64,000 nt of DNA from Acidobacteriota bacterium (lineage in GTDB: Bacteria; Acidobacteriota; UBA6911; JACQSX01), in contig JACQSX010000010.1 of NCBI GenBank assembly GCA_016211105.1, forward strand, positions 1 to 64,000, read 5' to 3'. The translations under genes and the position numbers were made by a program. Shown here in pieces: positions 30,941 to 41,511 of this stretch. How positions within the stretch are numbered: the first letter of the stretch is position 1; each line of letters starts with the position of its first letter. The notes beneath the pieces are model-generated. The model did no database searches. It was not told the DNA's origin and saw only the letters and a program-made list of their open reading frames with translations.

Positions 30941-32124
30941 GCGGCCTCGGGGACCCAGACGTTCCATCGCTGGCAATTATCGGGGGCGGAATCTTTGGCC
31001 TTACGGCTGCAATCGAGGCCGCCCAACTACAGGTGGAAGTGTCGGTGTTCGACCGGAATGCTGAAATCGTACAAGGCGCTACTAAAATGAACACCGGCGT
31101 TATCCACCTCGGGTATCACTATCCTCGAAGCATGGAGACGGTTCTTCAAAGCAAACGCGGGCAGGTAAAGTTTCAGTCGAGATTTTCCGACTGCATCATG
31201 TCGACATTTGATAAGTATTACTGCGTTGCCTCCGAGGGATCGCTTACGGGTGCAAGGAACTATCTGGAGTTCTGTGAACAGAATCAACTTCCTTTTAGCG
31301 TTGAGTTTCCACCCGATCCTTTTTTGAATAAGAAGAAGGTGGAGCTGTCAATTCGGGTTCCTGAGGGAGTTTTTGACTACCGTCGTCTTCGCGAGAGGCT
31401 TCTTGAGCAACTGAGGAGCTTTGACAACGTTTCGCTCCTGAGGCGGCACGAAGTGGTTAGAGCCTCATTATCCAATCACAATCGCAAGGCGCTTGATTTT
31501 GTGTGCAACGCCACGTTGATGCGCCGTGAATTCGATTTCGTGCTGAATGCCTCCTATGCAAACACGAATTTTATCAATTCATTTTTTGGGGCTGAGCCCT
31601 TTGATCTCCAGTACGAGTTGAGTGAATTCATAGTAATCTCGATCCCATGGCACGCGGATCATCCGATCGGGGTGACGGTCATGGATGGACCTTTCTGCTC
31701 TCTGAACCCCTTCGGGTTCAGTAACTTTTATTCGATTGGTCATGTGGATTCGACCATTCGCAAGCGTTCAATTGGGCACTACCCTTCCTTTGATTGCCAG
31801 GAAAGCCCAGGGAACCGCTGCCGCTGGGAGTCGGGAAGGCGGGTGCTCGGAGACTGCGACCTGTGCGACGCCAAGCCGGCGACTAATTATGCAGAGCTGG
31901 TAGGAAAATCTGCGATTTTTTTCCCGATCCTAGCCCAGTGCCGTCACGAAAGATCTTATTTCGTAATGCGTTGTGTCCTGGCAAATCGAGATCACGATGA
32001 CGCCCGTCCGACCCTGGTTCAGTATATGGGGTCTGGCGTTTGGACCGTTTTTGGGGGGAAGGTGGATACCTCTCTAGATGCTGCCGAGGAGTTTAGGAAC
32101 TCTCTCAAGGCACAGCTCCTCTGA
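30937..32124 (+). CDS. FAD-dependent oxidoreductase
   Basis: LAIIGGGIFGLTAAIEAAQLQVEVSVFDR; C-terminal GSGVWTVFGGKVDTSLDAAEE. Confidence 0.85.
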   Translation: MSGLGDPDVPSLAIIGGGIFGLTAAIEAAQLQVEVSVFDRNAEIVQGATKMNTGVIHLGYHYPRSMETVLQSKRGQVKFQSRFSDCIMSTFDKYYCVASEGSLTGARNYLEFCEQNQLPFSVEFPPDPFLNKKKVELSIRVPEGVFDYRRLRERLLEQLRSFDNVSLLRRHEVVRASLSNHNRKALDFVCNATLMRREFDFVLNASYANTNFINSFFGAEPFDLQYELSEFIVISIPWHADHPIGVTVMDGPFCSLNPFGFSNFYSIGHVDSTIRKRSIGHYPSFDCQESPGNRCRWESGRRVLGDCDLCDAKPATNYAELVGKSAIFFPILAQCRHERSYFVMRCVLANRDHDDARPTLVQYMGSGVWTVFGGKVDTSLDAAEEFRNSLKAQLL

Positions 32125-32133
32125 GGACACTCG

Positions 32134-33156
32134 GTGAGACAACCCACCATCCCCACGGTGACACTGCCTGCGACGAGCCTTGAAGTTTCGGTTCTTGGAC
32201 TTGGAACAGGAGGGTGGGGATGGTCCTGTCCGGCCGCCGATTGTGAAGAAGTGATGGACGTGTATTGCGATCAAGGCGGTAACTTGATCGACTCGGCAGA
32301 TGTCTATCCTCTCGATTCGAACCTGTCCCACCGTGGCTTGGCCGAGGAAATCATTGGAAATTGGATTTCTAAGAAAAGGAACCGCTCAAAGATCATCCTG
32401 GCTACCAAAGTGGGGGGTGTGATGGGGGAGGGGGACTCGTGCAAGGGGCTCGGAAGAGAGCATATCCTTCAGGCTGTCGATGACAGTCTGAGACGTCTGA
32501 GAACGGACTATATCGACATTTATCAGACCCACTGGGACGACGGGACTAACCCGGAAGATACCCTCGGCGCCATGGCGGACCTGGTTAAGGCAGGGAAGGT
32601 GCGTTACATTGGTTGTTGCAGTTATTCGGCTCGCCGGCTTCTCCAATGTCTTGAGATCTCCAGTCGGTACCGAATTCCTCCTTTCCGGACGCTCCAGCTT
32701 AAAGTCAATCTCATTGATCGCGGGCGGCTTACAAAGACACTTGGGTCGATTTGCGCCACCCACAACATATCGATCCTGGCATATAGTCCGCTGGCAGGAG
32801 GTTTTTTGACTGGAAAGTATCTGGATCAAAACTGGCGATCCACAAGTAAGACTGACGTAATCGAGAGCCGGTATTTAAACGATGAGAACAGCATGTTGGT
32901 CAAAGGCATGGCGGCTATTTGTGAGAGTTTGGGGATCAACCTCATCGAGTTCTGCACTCATTGGGTGTTGGGTCAAAATAGTGTGAAGGTGGTCCTGTTT
33001 GGGGCAAATTCTGCCGCTCAATTAAAAGCCATTACCGCTTCCGTCGGCTTCCTCCCAATCTCCCAAGCGCAGGTCGTCCGGATTTTCGAAGATTTCCTCA
33101 AAGAGCGGCCGGAATCACTAGGCGTTGCGTCCACTCAGGATGGCAGCCCGAGTTGA
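32134..33156 (+). CDS. Aldo/keto reductase
   Basis: GLGTGGWGW, NLIDSADVYPL, ILATKVGG, LRRLRTDYIDIYQTHWDD, AYSPLAGGFLTGKY. Confidence 0.92.
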   Translation: MRQPTIPTVTLPATSLEVSVLGLGTGGWGWSCPAADCEEVMDVYCDQGGNLIDSADVYPLDSNLSHRGLAEEIIGNWISKKRNRSKIILATKVGGVMGEGDSCKGLGREHILQAVDDSLRRLRTDYIDIYQTHWDDGTNPEDTLGAMADLVKAGKVRYIGCCSYSARRLLQCLEISSRYRIPPFRTLQLKVNLIDRGRLTKTLGSICATHNISILAYSPLAGGFLTGKYLDQNWRSTSKTDVIESRYLNDENSMLVKGMAAICESLGINLIEFCTHWVLGQNSVKVVLFGANSAAQLKAITASVGFLPISQAQVVRIFEDFLKERPESLGVASTQDGSPS

Positions 33157-33198
33157 GGAAGTTACCCAAAAGATGGGTGACTCCTCGATATTGATAAT

Positions 33199-34266
33199 TT
33201 GGATTCAAGCGAGATGAGAATTGCTTTGGTCTCGCCTACCTGTTATGGAGCGCTCTCTCCTCTGGCCGCGCATGCTTCATTAGAGATGTCATTTTTGCGA
33301 GCTTTGGTGCAACTCGGACACGAAGTGGAGCTGGTGGGTCTGAGTTTGAAGACCGAGAGATATCGCTGGCTCCGAGGGAAACCGCTGCGCGCTCTCAGGA
33401 CCGTTCTCATCACCTCAGCGACCAGCCCCATGGTCAAACAACGCATTTTGGATTACAAGCCTCATTTGGTACTGGTGGTGAAAGGTAACTATCTTACTGC
33501 CAAGACACTGCGACAAATACGTGCGCGTCTGGGTGCTTTGATGTTTCAGTTTCATCCCGATGACTTTTTCAATCCGGATAATACAAGCTCATTCCTTCGA
33601 CAATGTGTCTCGATCTATGACTGCATGTTTACTCCCAGAGTTTGCAATGTCAGGGAACTAAAGCAGGCGGGCGCCCGTCGGGTTGAACATTTGCCGTTCG
33701 GTTACGATCCGGAAATTCACCGGCGTGTATCGCTGGATGGGGAGGAAAAGGTCCAGTATGGGAGTGACGTCGCCTTCATTGGCGACTGGAGACAGGCTCG
33801 GCAGCAGACGCTGGAGGCGGTGGCGGCGTACCGCCTGATGATTTGGGGAAACGGATGGCGCCAAAAAGTACACTTTGGATCTCCGGTCCGAAGTCGTTTG
33901 GCTGGCAGACCGATCTATTGTCATGAGATGGCGAAAGTGATGGGCGCCAGCAAGATTTGTTTAGGACTTCTAAATGTCGAGAATAGAGATCTGTCCAGTG
34001 GGCGCTCGTATGAGATCCCTGCTTGTGGAGGGTTTCTTCTCGCGCAAAGAACCGCCGAGCATTTGCAGTTATTTGCAGAAGGACGGGAGATCGAGTGCTT
34101 TGATGAAACTGAGGAGTTGCGCGCAAAGATCGATCATTACCTGCGGCACGACAGCGAGAGGCTGAAAATAGCCGCCGCCGGGCACAAGAAGGTTTGGGAA
34201 ATGCCCTGCTCCTACATTGATCGGATGAGACGTGTGCTAGAGGTGTTTGACGAGATGCGGCCGTAG
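33199..34266 (+). CDS. CgeB-like glycosyltransferase
   Basis: HPDDFFNPDNTSSF, YDCMFTPRVCNVRELKQAGARRVEHLPFGYDPEIHRR, SYEIPACGGFLLAQRT. Confidence 0.78.
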   Translation: MDSSEMRIALVSPTCYGALSPLAAHASLEMSFLRALVQLGHEVELVGLSLKTERYRWLRGKPLRALRTVLITSATSPMVKQRILDYKPHLVLVVKGNYLTAKTLRQIRARLGALMFQFHPDDFFNPDNTSSFLRQCVSIYDCMFTPRVCNVRELKQAGARRVEHLPFGYDPEIHRRVSLDGEEKVQYGSDVAFIGDWRQARQQTLEAVAAYRLMIWGNGWRQKVHFGSPVRSRLAGRPIYCHEMAKVMGASKICLGLLNVENRDLSSGRSYEIPACGGFLLAQRTAEHLQLFAEGREIECFDETEELRAKIDHYLRHDSERLKIAAAGHKKVWEMPCSYIDRMRRVLEVFDEMRP

Positions 34267-34314
34267 CCGTTGGAGTGCTGATAAGCGAGGTTCAGAGTGT
34301 AGCCTGTTGTTTGG

Positions 34315-35139
34315 GTGAGTCAAGTGACGAATTCCTCCAATTCCATTCGCCGTATCGCATTTAGAAATCCTGTTGCATGGTGGCTGCGCAACAGGGTGGA
34401 CTCCATGGTGGTGACTCTCCAACTTGATGAGCCCCTTGCCGGCTGCTCCATGCGAGCACTGCGCCATTTTGTACGCCAGTATCGGAAAGGTCCTATCGAG
34501 CCGGAAGTATGCCGGCAAATCAGGCGGCTGGTCTCTCCAGGCCAAGTTGCTTTGGATGTGGGTGCGTACATCGGCTTTACCTCGCTACTATTGGCCAGAC
34601 AAGTCGGCGAGGACGGGCACGTGTTTGCTTTTGAGCCTTTGGATGAGAATTTGACATTGTTGACTCGGAACGTTGAATCCAATGGTCTAGGACATATTGT
34701 AACGGTGGAGCAGATGGCGCTGGCCGGCCGGGAGGGGGAGGTCGTCTTCCAAAAACCGAGAGGGCGGGTTCGGGGCCATGGAAGCATCGTTCAACCCAAG
34801 GATTCTTCTCGTTACCATGAAATTCGGATTCGAACAACATCAATCGACACCTACTGCGCCAACTTCTTGAAGGGACCCAATTTCATTAAGGTCGATGTCG
34901 AAGGGGCAGAGGCAGAAGTTGTTTTGGGAGGTCTTCATATCTTACGAACCAAACGCCCGACCGTTCTTCTTGAAGCTCACGACAGTCCCAATTTTCCCCA
35001 AAATACATCGCACCAAGCGATTCGCTTACTGACGGATTTGGGTTACCGAATGTACTGCCTGGAAGATGATCCAGAGTTAGCTACTCCCATTCAGGATCGC
35101 AACTGGCAGGGACATAAACACTGCTTGGCGCTGCCATAG
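34315..35139 (+). CDS. FkbM family methyltransferase
   Basis: ALDVGAYIGFTSLLLARQVGEDGHVFAFEPLDENLTLL, FIKVDVEGAEAEVVLGG. Confidence 0.88.
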   Translation: MSQVTNSSNSIRRIAFRNPVAWWLRNRVDSMVVTLQLDEPLAGCSMRALRHFVRQYRKGPIEPEVCRQIRRLVSPGQVALDVGAYIGFTSLLLARQVGEDGHVFAFEPLDENLTLLTRNVESNGLGHIVTVEQMALAGREGEVVFQKPRGRVRGHGSIVQPKDSSRYHEIRIRTTSIDTYCANFLKGPNFIKVDVEGAEAEVVLGGLHILRTKRPTVLLEAHDSPNFPQNTSHQAIRLLTDLGYRMYCLEDDPELATPIQDRNWQGHKHCLALP

Positions 35140-35275
35140 TCCTTAGGGTGAGTCTGTGACCAAACGCAGTAGGTGGCTATGGGTATGCAAGCTATGTAAA
35201 AGCGGAGATTTTCAAAGATGATGGAACGAAGCTTTCACCCCAAGCGGGAGAGTCAGAATTAGCGAGTTAACGGAA

Positions 35276-36067
35276 TTGAGTTTACAGGCGAACTATTACT
35301 TAGCGCTGAAGCGATTGGTATTTCCGGGGCTGGATATCGGGATCCGGGACCGTCTTAAGTTGGCTCGTTATTTTCGAGCTGGGGACATCCAGACCCTGGA
35401 TGCTGGGTGTGGCAATGGCGCATTCAGTTTGCGCGCTTATCAGTTGGGCAATCGCGTCGTGGGGATCAGCATCGACTCGGAGGCCATCACACGAAATCGC
35501 CAGTATGCCGACTATATTGAAGTGCCACCCGAGCGTGTGCAATTTCTTGTCTGCAACATTTACGATGCGCCCCGACTCGGGCAGACCTTTGACCAGATTA
35601 TCTGTTTCGAGACGCTCGAACACTTACAAAGAGACGACGAAGTCATTCGGAATTTCAGCGATATCCTGAACCCTGGGGGGCTACTGCATCTGTGTACTCC
35701 CTACCGAGGTCGTCAAGCCATGTTCGGCGACTTCGTGAGTGACACAGAAGATGGAGGCCATGTGCGCCGGGGCTACACATATGAAGAACTAGAGACCCTC
35801 GTGGTGCGGGCAGGTTTGAAGCCCCGCGTCAGAGATGCGGTCGGGGGATATGGGCAGATGCAGGCGGCCAACATACATCAGTGGGTTCAAGTACGTTTTA
35901 CTACGCGATTCTCAAATACGCCGCGGCAACTTGTACATTTGGGACTCTTCTGGATGTTGCGGCCCTTGCTACTGCTGGATCGGATAATCACGTATCCGCC
36001 TGTCTCCATTTACGTCATGGCTGAGAAGGAGGCCTTGGTAAAAATGGCACGAACTCCTCATGAATGA
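35276..36067 (+). CDS. Class I SAM-dependent methyltransferase
   Basis: TLDAGCGNGAFSLRAYQLGNRVVGISID, FDQIICFETLEHLQRD. Confidence 0.85.
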   Translation: MSLQANYYLALKRLVFPGLDIGIRDRLKLARYFRAGDIQTLDAGCGNGAFSLRAYQLGNRVVGISIDSEAITRNRQYADYIEVPPERVQFLVCNIYDAPRLGQTFDQIICFETLEHLQRDDEVIRNFSDILNPGGLLHLCTPYRGRQAMFGDFVSDTEDGGHVRRGYTYEELETLVVRAGLKPRVRDAVGGYGQMQAANIHQWVQVRFTTRFSNTPRQLVHLGLFWMLRPLLLLDRIITYPPVSIYVMAEKEALVKMARTPHE

Positions 36068-37769
36068 GTTGACGCTACGTGAGGCAAATGAATTATCGTC
36101 GCGTCCAGCGGCAAAGCTGGGTTCTGCCAAGATTCTACTCATTGTTGCGGCGGTGGCTTTCCTTCTCTTTAATGTTGGCACTTTGCTTCTTTATCCTCCC
36201 GTTGAAAGTGACGAAGGATTTTATAGCAGCCATGCTTACAACTTTTCAAAGCAGGGAACGGTAGGTCTTCCTGGCATGGGCGAGTGGTATGGCGCTTCCG
36301 ATAATTATGTGGCGACCGGGAGATTGTACTTGGTTGGATTGGCTCTTGCATTTCGTTTGCTTGGCGTTAGTGTCTTCTCAGCGCGGGCATTCTCACTGCT
36401 TGGAGGCGCCGTTGCGGTGTATTGGACCTACCGGTTGGGAAAGCATCTATACGGTCGGCGGGCAGGTGTCGGAGCGGCCATCATCTTGGCAAGCTCGCAA
36501 CAAATGTTCTTCAGCTCCCACTATGCCAGAATGGATGTATGGCTGGCTGCAATGGTTGCCTTTGCAGCGTACCTGCTTGTGTACAGTCAATCGACACAAT
36601 CCGGTACGTTGACCTTTGTCGCTGGTCTTGTGGCTGCACTGATGGTCGATATTCACTGGAACGGATTGTATCTGCTTGTCGGCTTCTGTCTCGCATGGAT
36701 CATCCATAATAAAGGACAGGGACGATTCTTGCGACTCGTGTGTGCATACTCTCTTGGAATGGCAATGGGAATGGTATATTGGATTCTTGGTCATTTTCTG
36801 CCTGATCCGGCGACTGCCTGGCGTCAGTTGACTGTTGGATGGGCGGAGGTCGGCTTTATACCATGGACGGCGGGTCTGTTACAAAATGTCACCAATCAGC
36901 TCCACATGTGGAAGCAAGAATACTTTGGCATACAATTTACCGGAATCATTGGAAGTAGGGCTGGGCTCGGAACTGTTGAGCTTCTTTACACGGTGTTTGC
37001 GCTGGGCTACTCGGTCAGTCGAAGAAATAGGAATCATTGGTTCTTGCTGGTCGCGGGTTTGGGAGCCACGGTCTCGTTTGCACTGCTGTCGGTTCCGAAG
37101 GTTGTGTTTTACCGAATCGCCTGGGTGCCTCTGGTTGCTGTTTTGATCTCTAGCGCGATTATGGAGTTTGGCAAGAAATTGAGTCATCGGTTTCGATCGG
37201 TTAGTGCGTTGCTGCTAGCGTTTCTCCTGGGTGCGCCTTTGGTAGTTGCGTATCTCAGTGCTGATTTGTATTTGATTCATAAATTCAAAGGGTATTCCTA
37301 TGCTTCCGAGATTGAAAGGGTCCAAGGGACGGTTTTGCCGAATTCAGTAGTCCTGGGTCCGATGAAGTGGTGGTACGGTTTTCAGGAGAGGACGTATCTA
37401 AGCACTGATTTTCCGCGAGTTGTCTTTTCGAACACTACGATCAATGATAGCCAGCCCACGAACGACGTGGCGGAACGACGTCGTCTGGCGGAATTCGTTT
37501 CTGCCCTGCGGACCCGCAACGTTCAAACATTGACAGTAATCGACTGGGCCGGACCAAGCCGGAATAATTTGCCATCTCATCAGCGAGGCTATCTGAAACT
37601 GTTTGAGGCAGGATGGTGCCAGGTTCAAGACACTTTCGATAGTTATAGTTCGCAATCGCCGAGACCCATATCGGTGTACCGGTGTATGTCAAACGACAAT
37701 TGGAGTAGTCATCGCGCAGTGGAGCGAGATCCGGAGGCCTTGGTAAGGGCACGACCTCCGCATGAATGA
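36060..37769 (+). CDS. GT39/ArnT-like membrane glycosyltransferase, copy 1
   Basis: DEGFYSSHAYNF, polytopic, SSHYARMDVWLAAM. Confidence 0.82.
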   Translation: MNELTLREANELSSRPAAKLGSAKILLIVAAVAFLLFNVGTLLLYPPVESDEGFYSSHAYNFSKQGTVGLPGMGEWYGASDNYVATGRLYLVGLALAFRLLGVSVFSARAFSLLGGAVAVYWTYRLGKHLYGRRAGVGAAIILASSQQMFFSSHYARMDVWLAAMVAFAAYLLVYSQSTQSGTLTFVAGLVAALMVDIHWNGLYLLVGFCLAWIIHNKGQGRFLRLVCAYSLGMAMGMVYWILGHFLPDPATAWRQLTVGWAEVGFIPWTAGLLQNVTNQLHMWKQEYFGIQFTGIIGSRAGLGTVELLYTVFALGYSVSRRNRNHWFLLVAGLGATVSFALLSVPKVVFYRIAWVPLVAVLISSAIMEFGKKLSHRFRSVSALLLAFLLGAPLVVAYLSADLYLIHKFKGYSYASEIERVQGTVLPNSVVLGPMKWWYGFQERTYLSTDFPRVVFSNTTINDSQPTNDVAERRRLAEFVSALRTRNVQTLTVIDWAGPSRNNLPSHQRGYLKLFEAGWCQVQDTFDSYSSQSPRPISVYRCMSNDNWSSHRAVERDPEALVRARPPHE

Positions 37770-39438
37770 GTTGACGCTACGTGAGGCAAATGAATTATCG
37801 TCGCGTCCAGCGGCAAGGCTGGGTTCTGCCAAGATTGTACTCTTTGTTGCGGCAGTGGTTTTTCTTCTCTTCAATGTCGGGACTCTGCTTCTTTATCCTC
37901 CCGTCGAAAGTGACGAAGGGACCTACAGCAGCCATGCTTACAACTTTCTAAAGCGGGGGTCGGTGGGTCTGCCTACGCTTGGAGATTGGTATGGCGCTTC
38001 GACCAACTATGTAGCTACAGGGAGATTGTACTTGGTCGGATTGGCTCTTGCATTTCGTTTGCTTGGCGTTAGTGTCTTTTCAGCGCGCCTATTCTCACTA
38101 CTTGGAGGCGCCGTTGCAGTGTATTGGACCTACCGGTTGGGAAAGCATCTATATGGTCGGCCGGCAGGTATCGGAGCGGCCATCATCTTGGCAAGCTCGC
38201 AGCAAATGTTCTTCAGTTCCCACTATGCGAGAATGGATGTGTGGCTGGCTGCAATGGTCGCTTTAGCGGCATTCCTGTTAGTACATAGCCAAACGAAACA
38301 ATCCGGTGCGTTGACCTTTGTCGCTGGTCTTGTGGCTGCGCTCATGGTCGATATTCACTGGAATGGACTGTATCTGCTCATCGGTTTCTGTCTCGCATGG
38401 GTCATCCAAAATAAAGGAAAACCGCGATTCTGGCAACTCACTTTTAAATACGCTGTTGGAGTGGTAGTGGGAATATTCTACTGGACACTGGTTCATTTCC
38501 TACCCGATCCAGCGGCTGCCTGGCGCCAGTGGACCGTTGGATTTGCGGCGGGCGGCTTTACGCCGTGGACAACGGGTCCGTTAAAAAATGTTACCAATCA
38601 ACTTCATATGTGGAAAGAAGAATATTTCGGCGTGCAATTTTCTGGAATCATTGGCAGTAGGGCTGGCCTTGGAATGATTGAGCTCGCTTACACCTTGTTG
38701 GCGCTGGGCTACGCGGTCAGCCGAAGAAATAGGAGTGATCGCTTCTTGCTGCTTGCGGGCTTGGGAGCTACGCTCTCCTTTGCACTGCTGTCGGTTCAGA
38801 AGACTGTGTTTTACCGAATCGCCTGGGCGCCCCTGGTTGCTGTTTTGATCTCCACCTCGGTTGTAGAATTTGGCAAAATATTAAGTGATCGGCTGCGGCC
38901 CGCCAAGATGTTTCTGCCGACGGCCCTCCTCGGCGCGCCTTTGTTGATTGCGTATCTGACTGCGGATCTATATTTGGTTCATAAATTCAAGGGATATTCC
39001 TATGCTTCCGAGATCGGGAGGGTCCAAAGGGCTATTTTGCAGAATTCAGTAGTCCTGGGTCCAATGAAGTGGTGGTACGGTTTTCAGGAGAGTACCTATC
39101 TAGGAACTGAAGCTTCGCGAGTTATCTTTTCGAACTCTACTTTCAATGATAGCCAGCCGGCGAGCGAAGTGGCGGAACAGCGTCGTATGGCGGAATTTGT
39201 TTCTGCTTTGCGGACACGAAACGTTCAGAGATTGACAATAATCGATTGGGCGGGACCAAGCCGGAACAATTTGTCATCCCAGCAGCGGGGCTATCTGAAG
39301 CTTTTTGAGGCACAGTGGTGCCAGGTTCAAGACACTTTTGACACTTATGGTTCTCAATCACCGAGACCTGTATCCGTATATCGGTGCGTGTCAAACGACA
39401 ATTGGAGAAGTCATGGCGCAGCGGAGCGAAGTCCTTGA
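37762..39438 (+). CDS. GT39/ArnT-like membrane glycosyltransferase, copy 2 (tandem paralog)
   Basis: Strongly similar to 36060-37769 over nearly full length, same first 24 residues except one. Confidence 0.82.
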   Translation: MNELTLREANELSSRPAARLGSAKIVLFVAAVVFLLFNVGTLLLYPPVESDEGTYSSHAYNFLKRGSVGLPTLGDWYGASTNYVATGRLYLVGLALAFRLLGVSVFSARLFSLLGGAVAVYWTYRLGKHLYGRPAGIGAAIILASSQQMFFSSHYARMDVWLAAMVALAAFLLVHSQTKQSGALTFVAGLVAALMVDIHWNGLYLLIGFCLAWVIQNKGKPRFWQLTFKYAVGVVVGIFYWTLVHFLPDPAAAWRQWTVGFAAGGFTPWTTGPLKNVTNQLHMWKEEYFGVQFSGIIGSRAGLGMIELAYTLLALGYAVSRRNRSDRFLLLAGLGATLSFALLSVQKTVFYRIAWAPLVAVLISTSVVEFGKILSDRLRPAKMFLPTALLGAPLLIAYLTADLYLVHKFKGYSYASEIGRVQRAILQNSVVLGPMKWWYGFQESTYLGTEASRVIFSNSTFNDSQPASEVAEQRRMAEFVSALRTRNVQRLTIIDWAGPSRNNLSSQQRGYLKLFEAQWCQVQDTFDTYGSQSPRPVSVYRCVSNDNWRSHGAAERSP

Positions 39439-39544
39439 AAATCATCATTCTGTGGAGCGGTATTGCCAGGAGAGTGATTTTCATCCGAAGCCACCGGTAG
39501 ATATCGGAGGTCGACCTATCCTTTGGCATATCATGAAACTCTAA
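39435..39544 (+). pseudogene. Truncated rfbF (glucose-1-phosphate cytidylyltransferase) 5' fragment
   Basis: Frame-split LKIIILWSGIARR and [19 protein letters not shown] match intact rfbF at 40732 (IPVVILCGGVGARL / [19 protein letters not shown]). Confidence 0.75.
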
Positions 39545-39587
39545 GCGCACCGCCCTTTTTGGGAACTTTGCGCCGTTCATTAGAAAT

Positions 39588-40583
39588 ATGAGCAGCGGGA
39601 GTGGTTTTTGGTGCAACCGACCGACCCTGGTGACGGGAGGCACAGGCCTACTAGGAGGCTGGTTAGTCCGATGTCTGCTAAATCAGGGCGCTGATGTAGT
39701 TTGTCTGTGCCGTGATTGGGTGCCGCAGTGTGAGTTGGTGCGGGCTCGCTTGATTGATCGTGTGAAGGTAGTGAGGGGTGATGTGCGTGATCAAGCTGTG
39801 TTGGAGAGGACGCTGGGTGAGTATGAAATCGATACTGTTATGCACTTGGCTGCGCAAACGATTGTGGGAATTGCAAACCGCAACCCAATATCGACATTTC
39901 AGAGCAATATCCAGGGAACTTGGTGTTTGCTGGAGGCATGTCGCCGCAGTCCGACAGTCAAGCAGGTGGTGATCGCCTCCTCCGATAAGGCGTACGGTGA
40001 TCAGGAACGATTGCCTTATGACGAGAGCACGCCCCTGCGGGGCCAACATCCCTATGATGTGAGCAAGTCATGCGCCGACTTAATCGCCAGTGTGTATGCG
40101 CGTACATACAGTTTGCCTGTCGCGGTTACGCGCTGTGGCAATTTTTATGGCGGCGGCGATTTGAATTGGAACCGCATTGTTCCAGGCACCATTCGTTCCG
40201 TTTTGCATGGCCAACGCCCAATTATCCGGTCGGATGGAAACTCTGTGCGCGATTACTTCTACGCCGAAGACGGAGCAGCGGCCTACATGCTTCTGGCGGA
40301 ACAACTCGCCGTCCGATCAGAACTACGAGGGGAGGCCTTCAACTTTTCCAACGAGCTGCAGATGACCGTGCTACAACTGGTCCAGCACATGTTGGAACTC
40401 ATGGGTTCTGATCTGCAGCCAGATGTGCGTAATGAGTCTAAGAATGAAATCCGCAACCAGTACTTAAGCGCGCGTAAGGCGCGAGAGATGCTGAACTGGT
40501 CGCCGCTGTTCGATTTAAATACTGGGTTACAACGGACCATCGCATGGTATCGAGAGTTTTTTGGAACGCCTCGGAACCTATAA
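39588..40583 (+). CDS. rfbG: CDP-glucose 4,6-dehydratase
   Basis: [55 protein letters not shown]. Confidence 0.9.
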   Translation: MSSGSGFWCNRPTLVTGGTGLLGGWLVRCLLNQGADVVCLCRDWVPQCELVRARLIDRVKVVRGDVRDQAVLERTLGEYEIDTVMHLAAQTIVGIANRNPISTFQSNIQGTWCLLEACRRSPTVKQVVIASSDKAYGDQERLPYDESTPLRGQHPYDVSKSCADLIASVYARTYSLPVAVTRCGNFYGGGDLNWNRIVPGTIRSVLHGQRPIIRSDGNSVRDYFYAEDGAAAYMLLAEQLAVRSELRGEAFNFSNELQMTVLQLVQHMLELMGSDLQPDVRNESKNEIRNQYLSARKAREMLNWSPLFDLNTGLQRTIAWYREFFGTPRNL

Positions 40584-40731
40584 AGATAGTGGACACGTAC
40601 TCTCATAGAGACAAAGCGTCTTATGTGCCCCCGGTTCGGATTGAGTTTTGAGGAAGAGGGAACGAGTAACCAGTTATGCTGGCAACGATTGGCATACCGC
40701 TAACTGAAAACAGACTGGCAAGGAACGGTTC

Positions 40732-41511
40732 ATGAGGGAAAACATTCCGGTTGTCATTTTGTGCGGTGGTGTGGGTGCGCGATTGGCCGAAGAAACAGAG
40801 GTCCGTCCCAAACCCTTAGTGGAAATTGGCGGCTGCCCCATCCTATGGCACATTATGAAGCACTATTCACATCACGGTTTCAACGAGTTCATATTGGCTT
40901 TGGGATACAAGGGTGAGCAGATCAAGCGCTACTTTATCGATTTCTATGCCTTGGGCCGAGACTTTACCGTGTCACTGAAAGACGGGGAAGTTCGGACTCT
41001 TAGCCATAACGACATTGAGCCATGGAAGGTGCATCTTGTAAATACAGGTCAGGGAACGTTGACTGGTGGACGCCTGAAACAATTGGAACCTCTGGTAGCT
41101 GGCGGCACGTTCATGATGACCTATGGTGACGGTGTGGGCAATGTTGAGTTGTCGAAGCTTCTGGCCTTCCACCGTTCTCACGGTGGGTTGGTTACATTGA
41201 CTGCTGTACGACCACAGGCACGTTTCGGCGCCCTGGAGTTTGAAGGGGATAGAATTTGCCAGTTCAAAGAGAAATCAACTTTGAGTGAAGGCTGGATCAA
41301 CGGTGGTTTCTTTGTGATCGAGCCCCGATCACTCCAGTACATCGAAGGCGACGTCATGTGGGAGCATGCGCCGATGGAGCGTTTGGCTGCAGACGGTCAG
41401 TTGTACGGCTTCCAGCATGAAGGTTTCTGGCAATGCATGGACACTGTTCGGGATCTGAGATATTTGCAGTCACTTTGGGAAAGTGAAAATTCTCCATGGA
41501 AGACGTGGTAA
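40732..41511 (+). CDS. rfbF: Glucose-1-phosphate cytidylyltransferase
   Basis: [61 protein letters not shown]. Confidence 0.95.
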   Translation: MRENIPVVILCGGVGARLAEETEVRPKPLVEIGGCPILWHIMKHYSHHGFNEFILALGYKGEQIKRYFIDFYALGRDFTVSLKDGEVRTLSHNDIEPWKVHLVNTGQGTLTGGRLKQLEPLVAGGTFMMTYGDGVGNVELSKLLAFHRSHGGLVTLTAVRPQARFGALEFEGDRICQFKEKSTLSEGWINGGFFVIEPRSLQYIEGDVMWEHAPMERLAADGQLYGFQHEGFWQCMDTVRDLRYLQSLWESENSPWKTW

